NCBI GenBank assembly: GCA_944325105.1
Contig: CALUYW010000007.1
Span: forward strand, 1 to 64,000
From: Candidatus Gastranaerophilales bacterium
GTDB lineage: Bacteria; Cyanobacteriota; Vampirovibrionia; Gastranaerophilales; Gastranaerophilaceae
Length of the DNA: 64,000 nucleotides
Reading direction: 5' to 3'
Both the position numbers and the translations under genes were made by a program. The notes beneath the pieces were generated by a model. That model did not search any database and had not been told where the DNA came from. It saw only the letters and a program-made list of their open reading frames with translations. Shown here in pieces: positions 61,311 to 64,000 of the stretch. The first letter of the stretch is position 1; every line of letters starts with the position of its first letter.

Positions 61311-61592
61311 TTACTCGTTTTCATTAAATGAAGTTGTATAGTTTGTACTTTGTGAATTAAGCGAGTCAATAAAGTGTGTGTATCTTTCCATACGCAACTT
61401 TAACCAGCCCAACATTGAGTTTGAGCCTATGATTTTTACTATTCTTATTGAGCCAAAGCATTTCATCTTTGGGTTATAACTTTCCTCAAAGAATGTCTGG
61501 CACTTGCAGTTGAGTTCATCAACCAAATCGTAGAGCGTCTTTAGCCATGCGCTCTGAACATTTAGTTCGTCTATTTTGTATTCAAGTATCAT
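61311..61592 (-). CDS. small protein of unknown function
   Basis: A 93-residue protein with a helical first half (LNVQSAWLKTLYDLVDELNC), a CKC pair near 29-31 and a beta segment MKCFGSIRIVKIIGS. A strong GGAGG site seven bases before the ATG supports a real gene. It is convergent with rplY across the terminator. Not recognised. Confidence 0.6.
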   Translation of the reverse strand: MILEYKIDELNVQSAWLKTLYDLVDELNCKCQTFFEESYNPKMKCFGSIRIVKIIGSNSMLGWLKLRMERYTHFIDSLNSQSTNYTTSFNENE

Positions 61593-61723
61593 TTATGCCT
61601 CCTTGGCGAGTTAGTAATAATTTCCTTTTTGAGATGAAAAGTTAATGTATGCGATTGATGTCTACTACAAATATAGTAATATATATTTTATTATATCAGA
61701 TGTTTTGAAAAATACTAGTGTCT

Positions 61724-62068
61724 ATGTCTAAGAAATCAAAAATTTTTTTAAACGGTGAGTTAATTTGTGTTAACTGTAATTTAGCCTCAGGCTTTTTCGA
61801 CAGGCTTTTTGGATTAATGTTTTTAAAAAAACCTCGTTTTCAAAAGGTTCTGATTTTTAAAAACGCTCCTTGGATTCACTCGTTTTTTGTTTTCTTCAGG
61901 TTTGATGCGATTTTTCTTGACGATAGTTTTAGAGTGATAGCCTACAAAAATAATATTCCACCATTTTCAATTTTAAAACCTATTTTTAATTCGACCTATA
62001 CACTTGAAGTTGTAAACAGGTGCTTTGATTTCAAAATTGGTGATAAAATACTTATTGATGAGCACTGA
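61724..62068 (+). CDS. DUF192-family protein
   Basis: A 114-residue protein with DUF192 features: SGFFDRLFGLMFLKKP, KNAPWIHSFFVFFRFDAIFLD and FKIGDKILID. Most family members are exported; no signal peptide is seen here. ATG 61724 is used, with a GTG at 61718 as an alternative. The 3' end overlaps uvrC by 11 bases. Function unknown. Confidence 0.75.
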   Translation: MSKKSKIFLNGELICVNCNLASGFFDRLFGLMFLKKPRFQKVLIFKNAPWIHSFFVFFRFDAIFLDDSFRVIAYKNNIPPFSILKPIFNSTYTLEVVNRCFDFKIGDKILIDEH

Positions 62069-63722
62069 TATTAAACAGCAAATTAAACTTATGCCAAAGC
62101 TCCCCGGGTGTTATCAGTATTTTGATAAGACGGGAGAAATAATTTACATTGGTAAGGCAAAAAACCTTTATAACCGTGTAAACAGTTATTTTGTCGGCAA
62201 AAAAGACTCTCCTAAGCTTCAGGTTATGGTGCCGCAAATTGTTCGTGTTGAATGTATTGTTGTAAACAGTGAAATTGAAGCACTTATTTTAGAGTCTGAA
62301 CTAATTAAAAAACATAAACCTAAATACAATGTCTTGCTAAAAGATGATAAAAAATTTCCTTATTTTCTTATAACAGATGAAGAATACCCGAGAATTACCG
62401 TTGTCAGAAAAGCAAATAAAAATATGCTCAAAGGTAGGTACTTTGGCCCCTATACTGATTCAAGGGCTATGTATTGCACTCTTGAAACACTGGGTAAAAT
62501 TTTCCCTTTAAAAAAATGCAAGACACCAAAGTTTCGCTCAAGACCTTGTTTATACTACGACATAGGTCAGTGTAGTGCGCCTTGTCAGAAGTTAATTTCA
62601 AGTGAAGATTATAAAAAAATCCTAAAAGATGTTGAGCTTTTTTTATCAGGCAGACAAAATGAGCTTTTAAAGGTTTTAGAAAACGAGATGAAAAAAGCGT
62701 CTGAAAATCTTGAGTTTGAAAAAGCTGCAAGATATCGTGACAGCTATAACGACATTAAAAAGACCATGGAAAAACAAAAAGTGGTCAGTGAAAATACAAG
62801 GATTAATCAAGATTTTGTGGGTATTGCAAAGTCTGAAGCACTCTATTGTGTAAGTATTTTGCAGGTTAGGCAAGGAAGGTTGATTAATAAAAAAGACTTC
62901 ACTTTTTCTCATATTGCAAATTCTCAGGTGAATGATTTAAGTGAAATAATTTATGCGGTTTTAAGGGAATATTATGGGATTATCACAGATACTGAAATCC
63001 CTACAAAAATTACCCTTTCTATGCTTCCTGATGATATTGAACTTTATCAAAAATGGCTAACTGACAGGCTGGGTAAAAAAGTAATAATTAATGAAGCAAA
63101 GTCGCAGCGTGACAAAGAAATGTTAAATATGGCACAAAACACTGCCGCTTTTAATCTTGAGCAAGCTAAATTAAAAGAGCTTACCGTTATTCAAAACGAA
63201 TACAACGAAGTTGGCACATATCTAATGGAAAAACTAAAACTGAGGAAATTTCCTCATACGATCGAGTGCTATGATATATCCCATATTCAAGGTACAAACA
63301 CCGTAGCTTCGGGTGTATTTTTTGAAAACGGTATGCCTAAAAAATCTAAATATAGAAAATATAAGCTCCGCACACTTCAAAAAGGTGAAGTGGATGATTT
63401 TAAGAGTATGCGAGAAATTCTAAGGCGCAGATTTAATAGAATTAAAAAAGGAGAAATTGAGCCAGCGGATTTAATAATAATTGATGGCGGCAAAGGACAA
63501 CTATCGAGCGTCATTGAGGTAATGAAGGAAATGGGGCTTAATTTGGATATTGTTTCTCTTGCAAAGAGAGAAGAAGAGGTATTTTTGCCAAGCTGTTCAG
63601 AGCCTGTTATTTTCCCGCTAAATTCACCTGCCTTGCATTTGTTTCAGAGGATAAGAGATGAAGCTCACAGGTTTGCTATTACATTCCACAGGCAACTAAG
63701 GTCAAAAAACATGACAAAATGA
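62058..63722 (+). CDS. uvrC: excinuclease ABC subunit C, without HhH domain
   Basis: The dual nuclease of nucleotide excision repair. It has the N-terminal GIY-YIG domain (about 10-95, PGCYQYFDKTGEIIYIGKAK), a Cys-rich region (RPCLYYDIGQCSAPC, about 165-180), a UVR motif (about 195-230) and the RNase H-like C-terminal nuclease (ECYDISHIQG, about 405; IIDGGKGQL, about 480). It stops right after HRFAITFHRQLRSK, where family members go on into a tandem HhH domain, so that domain is missing. ATG 62058 lies within the DUF192 end. Confidence 0.92.
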   Translation: MSTDIKQQIKLMPKLPGCYQYFDKTGEIIYIGKAKNLYNRVNSYFVGKKDSPKLQVMVPQIVRVECIVVNSEIEALILESELIKKHKPKYNVLLKDDKKFPYFLITDEEYPRITVVRKANKNMLKGRYFGPYTDSRAMYCTLETLGKIFPLKKCKTPKFRSRPCLYYDIGQCSAPCQKLISSEDYKKILKDVELFLSGRQNELLKVLENEMKKASENLEFEKAARYRDSYNDIKKTMEKQKVVSENTRINQDFVGIAKSEALYCVSILQVRQGRLINKKDFTFSHIANSQVNDLSEIIYAVLREYYGIITDTEIPTKITLSMLPDDIELYQKWLTDRLGKKVIINEAKSQRDKEMLNMAQNTAAFNLEQAKLKELTVIQNEYNEVGTYLMEKLKLRKFPHTIECYDISHIQGTNTVASGVFFENGMPKKSKYRKYKLRTLQKGEVDDFKSMREILRRRFNRIKKGEIEPADLIIIDGGKGQLSSVIEVMKEMGLNLDIVSLAKREEEVFLPSCSEPVIFPLNSPALHLFQRIRDEAHRFAITFHRQLRSKNMTK

Positions 63723-63736
63723 TTTTGTTTTTGTGC

Positions 63737-63742
63737 TAGTAT
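63737..63742 (+). promoter_or_regulatory. -10 box of the GT8 gene, leaderless start
   Basis: TAGTAT ends six bases before the ATG at 63749. No ribosome-binding sequence precedes it, and a clear -35 is not seen. Confidence 0.35.
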
Positions 63743-63748
63743 TTTCTT

Positions 63749-64000
63749 ATGAATAGAATTAATGTGTGTTTATCAACGGATGATAACTATGTAAAATATG
63801 CCTCAAATGTTATTTTGAGCACACTGTCAAATAAAAATCCGGATGATGAGTATAAATTTTATGTTTTGTATTCTTCATTAAGTGGCGAGTCAAAGAAGAT
63901 TCTAAAAAGTTATGATGGGGTTGAACTTTGTCCTGTGGATAGCGAAAAGTATGCTCCTTATTTTAACAATTCGGCGTGTCCGCATGTGGCTCTGCCTACT
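63749..64000 (+). CDS. family-8 glycosyltransferase, N-terminal part
   Basis: 84 codons are visible before the window ends. The start INVCLSTDDNYVKYASNVIL with later YKFYVLYSSLSGE matches the Rossmann-like N-terminus of GT8 enzymes such as LgtC and GspA, which move glucose or galactose from UDP-sugars to lipopolysaccharide or protein. The DxD motif lies beyond the window. It could also be a bifunctional envelope glycosyltransferase. Confidence 0.75.
   Translation, partial: MNRINVCLSTDDNYVKYASNVILSTLSNKNPDDEYKFYVLYSSLSGESKKILKSYDGVELCPVDSEKYAPYFNNSACPHVALPT

Noticed and set aside
1-64000. tRNA genes, CRISPR arrays, insertion sequences, prophage
   Set aside because: I found no T-loop/CCA-type tRNA ends in the intergenic gaps, no regularly spaced repeats, and no transposase, integrase or phage structural gene.

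Overview
The window looks like a chromosomal fragment of a Gram-negative, AT-rich, compact genome from the non-photosynthetic sister lineage of Cyanobacteria (Vampirovibrionia/Melainabacteria, most likely Gastranaerophilales). This is inference, not a database match. The support is a mix of: cyanobacteria-like features (a VKOR-DsbA fusion; a DUF2344 gene beside RNase E/G); didermic envelope genes (AsmA/TamB-like giants, ExbB/ExbD/TonB-like module, Lgt and a lipoprotein, FtsQ); and anaerobe-type proteins (two relatives of the 2-hydroxyacyl-CoA dehydratase activase). The standard bacterial code fits every gene. No tRNA, rRNA, insertion sequence, prophage or CRISPR was seen.

Layout. 1-200: 3' part of a structured RNA with its terminator. 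200-820: a small sigma factor (minus). 956-2140: rplJ-rplL behind a promoter and structured leader. 2174-6150: an activase-related protein, an orphan OppD ATPase, rpsB-tsf. 6189-11046: queD-uppP facing aroA, speE and a 5'-nucleotidase-like enzyme. 11122-15100: a small unknown gene, engB, DUF2344, RNase E/G and a membrane protein. 15417-20905: a membrane glycosyltransferase and murC-murB-ddl-ftsQ. 22161-25710: pyrH-frr-cdsA-rnc-rpe. 25691-27426: queH and a VKOR-DsbA oxidase. 27694-31922: a lineage-type helical protein, hisF with a GGDEF protein, a beta-lactamase-fold hydrolase. 31958-39422: aspS, metK, a DciA-like protein, an isolated ClpX-type zinc finger, a large unknown, ruvX, DUF1292, a second activase-related protein. 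39577-56213: an envelope block (M16 protease, two AsmA/TamB-like giants, two ExbD, ExbB, TonB-like, two secreted beta-rich proteins, TPR lipoprotein, lgt). 56233-64000: gpmI, a CHAP hydrolase, a FlgM-like small protein, a YkgJ-type cluster protein, folP, rplY, small genes, uvrC and the start of a GT8 glycosyltransferase.

Two themes may be new. First, the 42.4-54.7 kb block puts two very large AsmA/TamB-like lipid-bridge candidates around a complete proton-driven ExbB-ExbD-ExbD-TonB module. This suggests an energised trans-envelope system. Second, a sigma-28-like factor (200-820), a sigma-28-like promoter before the CHAP hydrolase (57829-57855) and a FlgM-like protein just after it (58997-59329) together look like a FliA/FlgM-type circuit acting on a cell-wall hydrolase, although no flagellar gene is visible here.

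Several genes have a -10 hexamer ending 6-7 bases before the ATG and no Shine-Dalgarno sequence, so leaderless transcription is probably common. Genes are tightly packed, and three convergent pairs share a single four-base palindromic stop (TTAA or CTAG).
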